Source of the DNA: Rufibacter latericius
GTDB lineage: Bacteria; Bacteroidota; Bacteroidia; Cytophagales; Hymenobacteraceae
Assembly (NCBI RefSeq): GCF_003721515.1
Contig: NZ_RJJD01000019.1
Location: 1 to 39,403 of the forward strand
Direction: 5' to 3'
DNA length: 39,403 nt
Position numbers and translations under genes: made by a program. How positions within the stretch are numbered: position 1 is the first letter of the stretch; every line of letters begins with the position of its first letter. The notes beneath the pieces are model-generated. The model saw only the letters and a program-made list of their open reading frames with translations. It was not told the origin of the DNA and made no database searches. Positions 27,485-34,918 of this stretch are shown here, piece by piece.

Positions 27485-27517
27485 AAAGAAGCCTCACCAA
27501 ACCGGTGGGGCTTCTTT
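27485..27517 (+). terminator. sucC terminator
   Basis: AAAGAAGCCTCACC and GGTGGGGCTTCTTT form a 14-bp stem with one G-T pair and a 5-base loop, followed by GTTTTAG. It starts 20 bases past the stop codon and runs into a dispersed-repeat copy. Confidence 0.85.
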
Positions 27518-27554
27518 GTTTTAGGGCTGTTTTATAGAAAAAGGGGCTGAAACT
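27518..27554. repeat. Dispersed palindromic repeat copy
   Basis: GTTTTAGGGCTGTTTT is followed by a short loop and GAAAAAGGGGCTGAAAC, an imperfect palindrome of the window-wide family. It directly follows the sucC terminator. Confidence 0.6.
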
Positions 27555-27596
27555 AGAGATTAAGATAGACCTTGGAAGAAGGTTCTACCGGGGTAA

Positions 27597-27663
27597 GCTT
27601 CTATGGCGGGGAAGTTTATAACTCATCCTTAAGTCAAGGAAGTAACTTCCGCGCTATAGAAGC
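27597..27663. repeat. 67-bp inverted repeat
   Basis: 20-base arms at 27597-27616 and 27644-27663 pair at 18 of 20 positions (ends GCTTCTAT and ATAGAAGC), with a 27-base loop. It is distinct from the other repeat families in the window. Confidence 0.6.
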
Positions 27664-27687
27664 GAAATGGAAAAAACTCTTTTGATC

Positions 27688-27773
27688 TCATCCTGAAAGG
27701 ATCTTGTGGGCAAGGCTGCAACTGCGCTCCATCAAAGCCTTTCTTGTTCCCCACGAGATCCCTTCGGGAGGAC
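27688..27773. repeat. REP-like paired hairpin element
   Basis: TCATCCTGAAAGGATCTTG (27688 on) and CACGAGATCCCTTCGGGAG (to 27770) are inverted copies at about 19 of 23 positions. Each arm also folds on itself (ATCC-TGAAA-GGAT and TCCC-TTC-GGGA). Two hairpins facing each other is the layout of bacterial REP/BIME elements. Confidence 0.6.
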
Positions 27774-27859
27774 AACAAGGGAAGATGATAAAGTTTAAGT
27801 GGATATGGAACTTGAACCTAATGTTTTTTAAAGCAGATTGAACCCATTCCTTTAAAAAT

Positions 27860-27893
27860 AACAGAGCCTTCTTGTAAACAGGAAGGCTCTGTT
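27860..27893 (-). terminator. Terminator of the ligase operon
   Basis: AACAGAGCCTTC pairs with GAAGGCTCTGTT around a 10-base loop. On the minus strand it is followed by ATTTTTAAAGG. It lies 57 bases beyond the stop of the last operon gene. Confidence 0.8.
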
Positions 27894-27949
27894 GTTTCTG
27901 GCTTATTTTGGAAAAACATTCCTAAAACAGAATGCGAGATTGCTTCCGG

Positions 27950-29137
27950 TTAAAAAAGACAAACAGTCCCTCCTACCCAATCAAAGTTGCTGTTGTAGCG
28001 CACGCCAATCATTTTACCACGGCTTAGTCTGGCGAGGTTGATGGCTAAGGTAGGTTTCTCACCGCCGTCTGGCCAGAGATACATCAGCCTGATCTCACAT
28101 TTCACCAAACCATCTGGCGACTGAACGACAGGCTCGTAGACTACTTTTTTCTGCAGCACCCAATTTTCAGGATCTTTGATGGCAGCTAGGTCCTCTTGTG
28201 TCACATCAATGATTACCCCTTGCCCTGCAAAAGAGAAAAGCGGTTTCAAAACGTAGTCAGATAAATTCTCTGGATAGGTGATCACCTCCGAAAGAAAAGC
28301 CGTAAGCGGCACAAACTCACTTTCCAGAAAAGGCATGGTGTACTTACTGATCCGGTAAAACCAGTTAGGATGCCCCACCCACTCTATCTGATCAGTGGTT
28401 AGCAGGTCAGGCACATTCTTGAAAGCTTCTTCCTTGTTCTCTACTTCGTCAAAAATGAGCCGGTTGTAAATCTTCTTTACCCGGTGCTCCTTGCCGTCTT
28501 TGGTATAGAAAATCTTGTTACCTCTTTGCCTAAGTTCCTCTAAAGAGACAATCTCTAAGCCCAGGTGCCGGGCTGTAATAAAGAAATCAATAGCTGTTTT
28601 CTGTTCGTGGGCATTGATGTCCAGCAGAATTACTTCGTGGGGCTGGTGATTCCCTATAATGGTACGGCGGAGCAACTCAAAATAAGCCTGCTCGTCATCC
28701 TGCTGAAAGTATGGGGTGAAAGAGTCAACAAGGGGGAAGTGTTTCCGGAACAGTTTTGCCAATTCAGGCTGAAAACCATAAAGGGAAGGAAAGCCCTGCA
28801 ACTCAATCAGCCGGGGTACCAGTTCCTGGTTTTCATCTCGGCAGACGGCGAAGTCAAAGGTGAGAAAGTGAGGCCGCTCATTTTCGTGGGCGGTCCTCCA
28901 TTCCTGCGGGATTGATCTTTCCGTGAGTTCCTTGAAATCTTTTCTCAGGATGGTAGTAACCAGGTCATCACCGGCGGCAATCAGCTTTTCCTTGAACTTC
29001 TGGTCAATAAAAACCGGAGTCTCGGCCACTCTGAATCCTAAAGGTTCTTCCAGTTGCTGGTTTATGTCGGTGAGCAGGGCCTGGTAAGCTTCCTGGGTAA
29101 AGGCGGCGTTATACTTCTCCCTTATGTCTTTTATCAT
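27950..29137 (-). CDS. ATP-grasp-like ligase of a peptide-type metabolite cluster
   Basis: A 395-residue soluble protein with no close named homologue that I recognise. Features point to a permuted ATP-grasp fold like that of glutathionylspermidine synthase: LIELQGFPSLYG near residue 110, the lysine/glycine-rich nucleotide loop DYVLKPLFSFAGQG near 290, NWVLQKKVVYEPV, then KCEIRLMYLW and LARLSRGKMIGVRYNSN, which could hold metal- and ATP-binding acidic and Asn residues. It starts inside the stop of the glutamine amidotransferase gene (ATGA, 4-base overlap), so both are made together. It is the last gene of the five-gene operon. It may join an amine or ammonia to a carboxylate. Fold assignment is moderate; reaction is inferred. 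Confidence 0.6.
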   Translation of the reverse strand: MIKDIREKYNAAFTQEAYQALLTDINQQLEEPLGFRVAETPVFIDQKFKEKLIAAGDDLVTTILRKDFKELTERSIPQEWRTAHENERPHFLTFDFAVCRDENQELVPRLIELQGFPSLYGFQPELAKLFRKHFPLVDSFTPYFQQDDEQAYFELLRRTIIGNHQPHEVILLDINAHEQKTAIDFFITARHLGLEIVSLEELRQRGNKIFYTKDGKEHRVKKIYNRLIFDEVENKEEAFKNVPDLLTTDQIEWVGHPNWFYRISKYTMPFLESEFVPLTAFLSEVITYPENLSDYVLKPLFSFAGQGVIIDVTQEDLAAIKDPENWVLQKKVVYEPVVQSPDGLVKCEIRLMYLWPDGGEKPTLAINLARLSRGKMIGVRYNSNFDWVGGTVCLF

Positions 29138-29961
29138 ACTTCCTGTATCAGCATACTGTTGATGGCATTATGAAGAAACGATGGAATGATTTCTTTCCGG
29201 GTGAATTCCAGCTCTACCGGATTCTCCAAAAAATGAAGCATCTCATAGTATTTATTCTCGCCGTGGTGTTTAATGACGCGCTCTTTGTTTTCATCTTCCA
29301 ACAAGTACGCTTCCATGCCCACCGGATCTGCCTCGGGGTGGAACTGCGTGCCGAAGAAATAGTCACTGAACCTGATAGCCATCATACAGCGCTCCAGATT
29401 CACATGCGATCTTTCTTTCTCAATGGCCAGCAGTTTTGCGCCTGTTTTCTCAAACTGGGCCTCATCTGGTTCAATCACCTGCCAATCGCGGGAATCTACG
29501 GCATAGAACGTTTCATCTGTTCCGGCGAAAATCTCCTCATTGTCCCAGTCATCGGTTTTGAAGATAGGGAAAATACCGAACGAAGTGGAACGCCTCTTTA
29601 CAACGTTGCCCAACTTGTACTTTCTGCACAGCAACTGGAACGAGTGGCAAATAAAGAACCCATACTTTTTATCGGTTCGGCTGGGGTTATTGTTGATGGC
29701 TTCCAGTTCGTCAATGAAAGCAAAGTAGTTGTTCTCCCATTCAGAGCCTTCGCTCTCCGTGGGGCTTCCTGGTCCCCCAGTAGAGATATAGATATCAAAA
29801 CTGGTGTCAGGAATCTCGTTCTTGGCTCTTACGTCAAAAATCTGGTATGTTAAATCAACTGAATTGTTCTTCCGGAATTTCTTCAATATGTCCTGGATGC
29901 ATTTCATGCCCTGATTGGCGTGGCCATCATACATGTCCAGGATGGCAACTTTTATACTCAT
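29134..29961 (-). CDS. Class I glutamine amidotransferase
   Basis: A 275-residue protein with the class I GATase fold. The oxyanion strand reads ISTGGPGSP, the nucleophile is Cys105 in GFFICHSFQLLCRKY, and the His-Glu pair is His208/Glu210 in FGTQFHPEADP. It would release ammonia from glutamine for a partner synthetase. It overlaps the downstream ATP-grasp-like gene by 4 bases, suggesting that gene product or the RimK-like ligase is the ammonia acceptor. It is not GuaA, CarA or PurQ by context. The C-terminal 50 residues (after the GATase core) are specific to this group. Confidence 0.88.
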   Translation of the reverse strand: MSIKVAILDMYDGHANQGMKCIQDILKKFRKNNSVDLTYQIFDVRAKNEIPDTSFDIYISTGGPGSPTESEGSEWENNYFAFIDELEAINNNPSRTDKKYGFFICHSFQLLCRKYKLGNVVKRRSTSFGIFPIFKTDDWDNEEIFAGTDETFYAVDSRDWQVIEPDEAQFEKTGAKLLAIEKERSHVNLERCMMAIRFSDYFFGTQFHPEADPVGMEAYLLEDENKERVIKHHGENKYYEMLHFLENPVELEFTRKEIIPSFLHNAINSMLIQEV

Positions 29962-30049
29962 CTTATCTTACTCTCCATTAAAAACCTAAAGCTACAAATT
30001 GTACTTCTGATTTGATAGTACAAAACAGTGCTAGACACAAATTATGTCC

Positions 30050-31153
30050 TTATACGTCAACGCCTTGTAAAGTTTGGGATGTAATATAGTCTACTACATC
30101 TGTGAAGCTTTGGTTCTTGCTATACACCTCCAATTGTCGGTCTGCGCCGGTGCCGTGCTCCAGAATTTGATGCACGTAGTTGATTTCGTTTCGGCTGCCT
30201 AGTTCATCTACCACGTCATCAATGAAATCCAGCAGTTCCAGCACCAGAGAGCGGGTGTTCACTTCGGCCTCACGGCCAAAGTCAATCATCTTACCGTCAA
30301 TACCATAACGTGCTGCCCGCCACTTATTCTCATTAATCAAGGCCCTGCTATACGTGATGAATTTGAGGTTCTGCATTCTGAGCTTGTACAGTTTGGCACA
30401 GATTGCCTGAAAAATGGCCGTAAACGCCATGGTCTCATTCACCAGCATAGGACAGTCGCAGATTCTAAACTCAATGGTGTCAAAGAACGGATGCACGCGT
30501 ACGTCCCACCAGATTTTCTTGGCATTGTCAATGCAGTTGGTTTTCACCAACAGCTTTATATAGCTGTCATATTCCTCTATGCTCTGGAAATAATCTGGAA
30601 TACCGGTTCTTGGAAATTTATCAAATACCTTTGTCCTGAAGGATTTGTAGCCGGTATTTCTGCCTTCCCAGAAAGGCGAGTTGGTAGACAAGGCATACAC
30701 GTGCGGCAGGAAGTAGCGCACCCCGTTGGCAATGTGCAAAGCCATGTCGCGGTTCTGGAAACCCACGTGCACGTGCAGGCCAAAGATAAGGTTAGAGCGG
30801 GCGGCTTCCTGCAGTTCATTCACAATGTCAAAGTACCGCGGGTGGTCTGTGATTAATTGGTGTTGCCAATGCGAAAAGGGGTGCGTACCCGCCGCCCCGA
30901 TGCGCAACCCCAGCTCTCCAGCCAGGGTTGCTACGGTTTTGCGAAGCTTGATTACCTCTGCCCGTGCCTCATCGGTGTTTCGGCAAATGCTGGTACCTAC
31001 CTCCACTACCGCCTGGTGCATTTCTGCCTTTACCTGGTCTTCATGGATTTTTTGGGCGGCATCTACAATCTTCTGATCATGTGAGGTCAGCTCCCTGGTG
31101 ACAGGGTCTACCACCATGAACTCTTCTTCTACTCCCAGTGTGAACTCATTCAT
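30050..31153 (-). CDS. Carboxylate-amine ligase, GCS2 type (YbdK-like)
   Basis: A 367-residue member of the glutamate-cysteine ligase 2 family. It starts MNEFTLGVEEEFMVVDP, the signature ATP/metal-binding GVEEE strand, and carries EVGTSICRN, IFGLHVHVGF with its two histidines, TIEFRICDCP and ENKWRAARYGIDGKMIDF. Length is as usual for the YbdK branch (about 370). These glutamine-synthetase-fold enzymes make an amide bond between an amino acid carboxylate (often the glutamate gamma-carboxylate) and an amine, with ATP. In this operon it sits between an ATP-grasp ligase gene and a glutamine amidotransferase gene, so it is probably one step of a multi-ligase pathway rather than glutathione synthesis. 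Confidence 0.92.
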   Translation of the reverse strand: MNEFTLGVEEEFMVVDPVTRELTSHDQKIVDAAQKIHEDQVKAEMHQAVVEVGTSICRNTDEARAEVIKLRKTVATLAGELGLRIGAAGTHPFSHWQHQLITDHPRYFDIVNELQEAARSNLIFGLHVHVGFQNRDMALHIANGVRYFLPHVYALSTNSPFWEGRNTGYKSFRTKVFDKFPRTGIPDYFQSIEEYDSYIKLLVKTNCIDNAKKIWWDVRVHPFFDTIEFRICDCPMLVNETMAFTAIFQAICAKLYKLRMQNLKFITYSRALINENKWRAARYGIDGKMIDFGREAEVNTRSLVLELLDFIDDVVDELGSRNEINYVHQILEHGTGADRQLEVYSKNQSFTDVVDYITSQTLQGVDV

Positions 31154-31186
31154 ACAGCACGAGATTACGTTATAGAGGAAACCAGA

Positions 31187-32191
31187 TTAGCTTTTCGCTT
31201 TTGTTGTTCTTGGTGCTCTGACAGGTTTGGGGCTTCCTATCAAAGGGGCCTTGGCAGCCCCGCTCGTCACAAACTTGCCCCAGGTAAGGTTATCTGCGTT
31301 AGGCCAATGGTGTTTGGCGCGTTGTATGGCGTAAGTGGCAGCGGTTTCTACCACCCATTCAAAGTTCTCCTCGCCCACGCTGGTGAGTTCTGCATCTGGC
31401 GCCGGGTTACAGAAGTCAATGGCGTACGGAATACCGTCTCTGATGGCAAACTCCACAGTATTGAAATCATAGCCCAGGTACTGATTGAGGGTAATCACGT
31501 ATTCACGAACTTTGTCCAGAATGGCTTTGGCGGCTGGTGCTTTGCCGTGTTCGTACCGCAAGTGGTGCGGGTTCCGAGGCTCGTATTGCATGATGCGCAC
31601 GTGCTCTCCGCCTATGCAGTAGCACCGGAAATAATCATCAAAGATGATTTCTTCCTGCAGCATCATGACTAATTGGCCGGTTTGGTTAAACTTATCAAAG
31701 AAGTCTTCTGCGTCATGCAGTTTGTAGACGTCTCGCCAGCCACCGCCGTCATACGGTTTCATGTACGCCGGGAAGCCCACGTAATTGAAAATACCGTCCC
31801 AATCCAGGGGGAAGCTCAGGTTCCGGAAAGAATTGGCATTAGTATCTTCTGGCATGTCACGGGAGGGCAGCAACACGGTTTTAGGTACCGGGATGCCCAA
31901 TTTCACCGCTAGCGCGTTGTTGAAGAACTTTTCATCTGCGCTCCACCAGAAGGGGTTATTGATCACTGCCGTACCCGTCATGGCTGCGTTCTTCAGCATG
32001 GCACGGTAGAAAGGCACGCTTTGCGAGATACGGTCTACAATCACATCATAGCCGTTGCTTTCCCCCTGCATTACCTTGTCAATCTGGACAAACTCTGCCG
32101 TAATGTCTTTCTCTTTTTTTTGGTTGATACGGTCTACAAACGCCTGCGGAAAAGTTTTTTCCTGCCCGAAAAGAATTCCGATTTTTTTCAT
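31187..32191 (-). CDS. RimK-like ATP-grasp ligase
   Basis: A 334-residue ATP-grasp protein beginning MKKIGILFGQEKTFPQAFV. The start ATG 32191 lies 17 bases after the stop of the esterase gene; the longer frame overlaps that gene and is rejected. The nucleotide-binding lysine is in PAYMKPYDGGGW, the adenine-contact region is MMLQEEII, and the metal ligands are seen in NTVEFAIRDGIPYAIDFCNPAPD. The N-terminal pre-ATP-grasp domain (about 1-100) has VIVDRISQSVPFYRAML. It probably ligates an amino acid or peptide to a carboxylate through an acyl phosphate. The C-terminal tail (KPVRAPRTTKAKS) is basic and probably disordered. Confidence 0.87.
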   Translation of the reverse strand: MKKIGILFGQEKTFPQAFVDRINQKKEKDITAEFVQIDKVMQGESNGYDVIVDRISQSVPFYRAMLKNAAMTGTAVINNPFWWSADEKFFNNALAVKLGIPVPKTVLLPSRDMPEDTNANSFRNLSFPLDWDGIFNYVGFPAYMKPYDGGGWRDVYKLHDAEDFFDKFNQTGQLVMMLQEEIIFDDYFRCYCIGGEHVRIMQYEPRNPHHLRYEHGKAPAAKAILDKVREYVITLNQYLGYDFNTVEFAIRDGIPYAIDFCNPAPDAELTSVGEENFEWVVETAATYAIQRAKHHWPNADNLTWGKFVTSGAAKAPLIGSPKPVRAPRTTKAKS

Positions 32192-32208
32192 AGTGCTTTC
32201 TGTTACAG

Positions 32209-32913
32209 TTAGATCTGAGATAAATAGTGTGGGAACATCTCGCGCCAAACCGACCAGTCATGCACTGCGTTGGGCCGTATGTCAAGCCAATGATTGATAC
32301 CTTTACCGTTTAATATTGCTGAGAGAATGTGGTTTGATTCAAGGCAGATATCATGGTCTGAAGTGCCCAGAATGATCTTTAACTGCCATAATGCAGGGTC
32401 TGTGGCATGGCGCACAAACTCAATGGGGTTGTTGTAATAGACATCATCATTGTAGAAACCATCTACCTGGTCTCTGATGTCAAAGGCCCCGCTCATGCTG
32501 TACAGATGGCTAGCCCGGTCTGGGTGTTTGAACGCAAAATTGGCCGCATGGTACCCGCCAAAACTGCAGCCAGCCACGCATACTTTGCTATGTCCTGTCT
32601 CCTGCATAGCCCAGGGCGCCAATTCATGGTACAACATTTGATCATACCACATATGGTTCTTCACGCGGTCAGCGGGATGCACGCCTTTGTTGTACCAGCT
32701 TAGGGCATCAATGGAGTCAATGCAGTAAATCTTTACTTTGCCTTCATTGATAAACCAGGTGGCACTCTCAATCAGCTTGAAATCTTTGTTTTCATAGTAT
32801 CTGCCTTTTGAGGTAGGGAAAAGAATAACGGGATATCCCCTGTCGCCGAAGACCAGCATTTCTATATCCTGGCTGAGCTGCTGTGAATACCATTTATGAT
32901 ACTGTTCTTTCAT
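32209..32913 (-). CDS. Alpha/beta-hydrolase esterase, first gene of the operon
   Basis: A 234-residue esterase of the putative esterase (esterase D/S-formylglutathione hydrolase-like) family. Nucleophile Ser117 is in VAGCSFGGYHA, the acid is Asp186 in LGTSDHDIC, and the base is His218 in AVHDWSVW. There is no signal peptide, so it acts in the cytoplasm. It begins the five-gene operon; its presence with ligases suggests hydrolysis of the product, of an ester precursor, or release of a protected intermediate. A paralogous-fold esterase is encoded divergently 152 bases away, so the two flank a shared control region. Confidence 0.88.
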   Translation of the reverse strand: MKEQYHKWYSQQLSQDIEMLVFGDRGYPVILFPTSKGRYYENKDFKLIESATWFINEGKVKIYCIDSIDALSWYNKGVHPADRVKNHMWYDQMLYHELAPWAMQETGHSKVCVAGCSFGGYHAANFAFKHPDRASHLYSMSGAFDIRDQVDGFYNDDVYYNNPIEFVRHATDPALWQLKIILGTSDHDICLESNHILSAILNGKGINHWLDIRPNAVHDWSVWREMFPHYLSQI

Positions 32914-33065
32914 TCGTCTCAGTATTTATTCTGGTATGTTACGCAGTTGATTTACAATTGGATATTTAAAATGTTCTGTATTTTTAAAAACATGTTCTCA
33001 TCTTAGATGTTTTATAAGTTACAGAACTCGCCGTACTTTTGCATAATTACTTTTTTTGACAAATA
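32914..33065. promoter_or_regulatory. Divergent control region of the ligase cluster
   Basis: 152 A+T-rich bases separate two divergent transcription units. On the plus strand TACTTTTG (33034-33041) with TTTA (33011-33014) 19 bases before it is a fair -7/-33 pair for the esterase gene at 33066. ATGTTCT occurs twice, near 32971 and 32991, and could be a regulator half-site. No clear minus-strand -7 box is seen. Confidence 0.5.
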
Positions 33066-33878
33066 ATGCTTTTAGATTTTAGAGTGTCCGAGGTGAGCAT
33101 CCGGGAAGAGGAGCTTACAGTAAACTCGGAAATATTAAACAGAGAAGTGGAGTGCGTACTCTACCTGCCAGACATGGATGGCGTGGTAGAGCCCCTGCAT
33201 TTGCTATTGATCAACGACGGTCAGGATCTGCAAACCATGCAGTATGAGAAGATCCTGCGGACCTTGTATAAAAAGAACAGAATAAACCCCATCTTAACCG
33301 TGGGCATCAAAGCGGGCAACCGTTTACAGGAATTTGGTATCTCGGGTACCCCAGATTACAAAGGCAGAGGATCAGAGGCTGAAAAATACCGTCAGTTTGT
33401 AGTTGACGAGCTGCTTCCAGCCATTTACGAGAAGACCAACATCACAGAGTTTGCTAGTTCGTCAATCATTGGTTTTTCCTTAGGGGCGGTTTCTGCTTTT
33501 GACATTGCTTGGAACCATTCAGATATCTTCTCTAAGGTAGGCGCGTTTTCGGGCGCCTTTTGGTGGAGAAGCAAAGAAGCCAGGAAAGAGGCGCCAGACA
33601 ACCACCGGATCGTTCATAAACTGATTCAAGCCAGCCAGGAAAAACCAGAACTGAAGTTTTGGTTCGAGGCCGGCACCCAGGATGAAAAGTCTGACCGCAA
33701 CCAGAACGGCATCATTGATTCTATTGATGACACCACCAGCCTTATTCACGAACTGTATAAAAAAGGCTACGAGAGGAACAAAGACACCCGGTACATGGAA
33801 ATCATTGGGGGCCGTCATGACGTCGCCACCTGGGCTCGGCTGATGCCTTGTTTCCTGCTCTGGGCTTTTGCAAAGTAA
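33066..33878 (+). CDS. Alpha/beta-hydrolase esterase with calcium-loop-like motif
   Basis: A 270-residue cytoplasmic esterase of the same broad family as enterochelin esterase and esterase D. Nucleophile Ser138 is in IIGFSLGAVSA and the base is His251 in IGGRHDVATW; the acid is probably in FEAGTQDEKSD. Right after comes DRNQNGIIDSIDD, an EF-hand/dockerin-like D-x-N-x-N-G-x-x-D loop that could bind calcium. It is divergent from the five-gene ligase operon and likely part of the same function. The substrate is unknown; peptide or ester cleavage of the cluster product is inferred. Confidence 0.87.
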   Translation: MLLDFRVSEVSIREEELTVNSEILNREVECVLYLPDMDGVVEPLHLLLINDGQDLQTMQYEKILRTLYKKNRINPILTVGIKAGNRLQEFGISGTPDYKGRGSEAEKYRQFVVDELLPAIYEKTNITEFASSSIIGFSLGAVSAFDIAWNHSDIFSKVGAFSGAFWWRSKEARKEAPDNHRIVHKLIQASQEKPELKFWFEAGTQDEKSDRNQNGIIDSIDDTTSLIHELYKKGYERNKDTRYMEIIGGRHDVATWARLMPCFLLWAFAK

Positions 33879-33931
33879 GACTGGAGAACTCTGTTCCTAT
33901 TTGATTACTGCAAAGGGGAGAGATTTAATTT

Positions 33932-33971
33932 AAGGAGCATGGAGGATTAAGACCCTTCATACTCCTTTTTT
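33932..33971 (+). terminator. Esterase gene terminator
   Basis: AAGGAGCATGGA pairs with TTCATACTCCTT at 10 of 12 positions and is followed by a T-run. It is 53 bases after the esterase stop. Confidence 0.65.
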
Positions 33972-34112
33972 ATGTCCAGAAGTAAAGGAAAGCTGAACGG
34001 TACTTCCCAAAAGTACAAAAGGGCTCCGCAATAAGGACAATACTTTATTCCCTTGGAGAAAAGGTTTTGAAAGCCAATAAAAGAAAGCTCCCTCTTTCTA
34101 TTTTGGCTGCCT

Positions 34113-34184
34113 TTTCATAAAAACGCACATAAAACAGGAGCAATTATTGAGCCTACCCCGTTTTAGGTGCGTTTTTATGAAAAC
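34113..34184. terminator. Dispersed-repeat hairpin between convergent esterase and ohr genes
   Basis: Arms of 27 bases at 34113-34139 and 34158-34184 match at about 25 positions around an 18-base loop, with T-rich and A-rich ends on both strands. It is the longest copy of the dispersed palindromic family here and probably terminates both genes. Confidence 0.7.
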
Positions 34185-34202
34185 AGTCTTGAATCAGATA
34201 GC

Positions 34203-34622
34203 TTAATCCAGCACATTCAACTTCACGTCAATATTACCCTTGGTTCCTACGGAGTAAGGGCACACTTCATGCGCCTGGGCTACCAATTCCTCGGCTTTGG
34301 CTTTATCTACTCCATCCAACTTCACGTCTAACTGAACCGATAGGCCATATTTTCCGTCTTCAAACTGGTCAAGGCCCACATGCGCAGTCACGGTAGATTT
34401 TTCGGTTAATCTGATATGCTGCTTTCCGGCCACCAATTGCAACGCACTCTGGAAACAGGACGAGTAACCCGCCGCAAACAATTGCTCAGGGTTTGTGGCG
34501 CCCCCTTTGCCGCCTAGGCCCTCGGGCACACGTACGGGCATGTCAATGATTCCATCGGTTGATTTTACCTGACCGTTGCGGCCTCCAGTGGCGGTAACTT
34601 CCGCCGTGTATACTCTCTTCAT
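34203..34622 (-). CDS. ohr: Organic hydroperoxide resistance protein Ohr
   Basis: A 139-residue OsmC/Ohr-family thiol peroxidase that reduces organic and lipid hydroperoxides. The reactive cysteine is Cys56 in AAGYSSCFQSAL and the resolving one Cys121 in AHEVCPYS, both at the usual spacing. The start MKRVYTAEVTATGGRNG and NPEQLFAAGYSSCF are typical of Ohr rather than OsmC. It is cytoplasmic and has no OhrR repressor gene beside it. With the catalase earlier in the window it belongs to peroxide defence, but the two are far apart and separately controlled. Confidence 0.95.
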   Translation of the reverse strand: MKRVYTAEVTATGGRNGQVKSTDGIIDMPVRVPEGLGGKGGATNPEQLFAAGYSSCFQSALQLVAGKQHIRLTEKSTVTAHVGLDQFEDGKYGLSVQLDVKLDGVDKAKAEELVAQAHEVCPYSVGTKGNIDVKLNVLD

Positions 34623-34754
34623 TGAATTAAGCTTTGGTGATAAAAGTGAACTTCTCTACTAAACTGTTTCAAGCCGAAAATGTTAGAAATCAATGTGGTT
34701 CACTTTTGTTTCAGAGCCCTTTTTCTGAAAAGGCTTAAAAAACGCGCAGGCACC

Positions 34755-34785
34755 TTTCTTTCTTGATAGGCATTTCCTACATTTG
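34755..34785 (+). promoter_or_regulatory. Promoter of tRNA-Arg
   Basis: TTTC (34755-34758) and TACATTTG (34778-34785) are 19 bases apart. The -7 box is an exact TAnnTTTG. The tRNA begins 15 bases downstream, leaving a short 5' leader. Confidence 0.6.
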
Positions 34786-34799
34786 CCCTCGCAATACCG

Positions 34800-34871
34800 G
34801 GCCGCGTAGTACAACGGATAGTATTGGAGTTTCCGAAGCTCTCGATCCAGGTTCGATTCCTGGCGCGGCCA
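34800..34871 (+). tRNA. tRNA-Arg (anticodon CCG)
   Basis: A full cloverleaf is seen: acceptor GGCCGCG pairs with CGCGGCC, D-stem GTAC/GTAT with loop AACGGATA, anticodon stem GGAGT/GCTCT with loop TTCCGAA giving anticodon CCG (34833-34835), a 4-base variable loop, and T-arm CCAGG-TTCGATT-CCTGG. CCA is not encoded. It reads CGG codons. A terminator follows at 34886, so it is transcribed alone. tRNA 3' ends are common integration sites and element-like genes follow. Confidence 0.97.
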
Positions 34872-34885
34872 CTACAATTTTTCGG

Positions 34886-34918
34886 AAAGCCCTGTAAGAT
34901 AGGTTCTTACAGGGCTTT
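34886..34918 (+). terminator. tRNA-Arg terminator
   Basis: AAAGCCCTGTAAGA and TCTTACAGGGCTTT form a perfect 14-bp stem with a 5-base loop, followed by ATTGTTTT, 15 bases after the tRNA end. Confidence 0.85.

Larger units (their letters stand above)
27465..27949. other. Repeat-rich intergenic region
   Basis: 485 bases with no gene but at least five structured elements in a row: the sucC terminator, a dispersed palindromic repeat, a 67-base inverted repeat, a REP-like paired hairpin and the terminator of the minus-strand ligase operon. It appears to be a landing zone for small repeats between convergent transcription units. Confidence 0.65.
33879..34202. other. Intergenic region with two terminators
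   Basis: 324 bases without a gene between the convergent esterase and ohr genes. It holds an esterase terminator (33932-33971) and a long dispersed-repeat hairpin (34113-34184). Nothing else is recognised. Confidence 0.6.
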
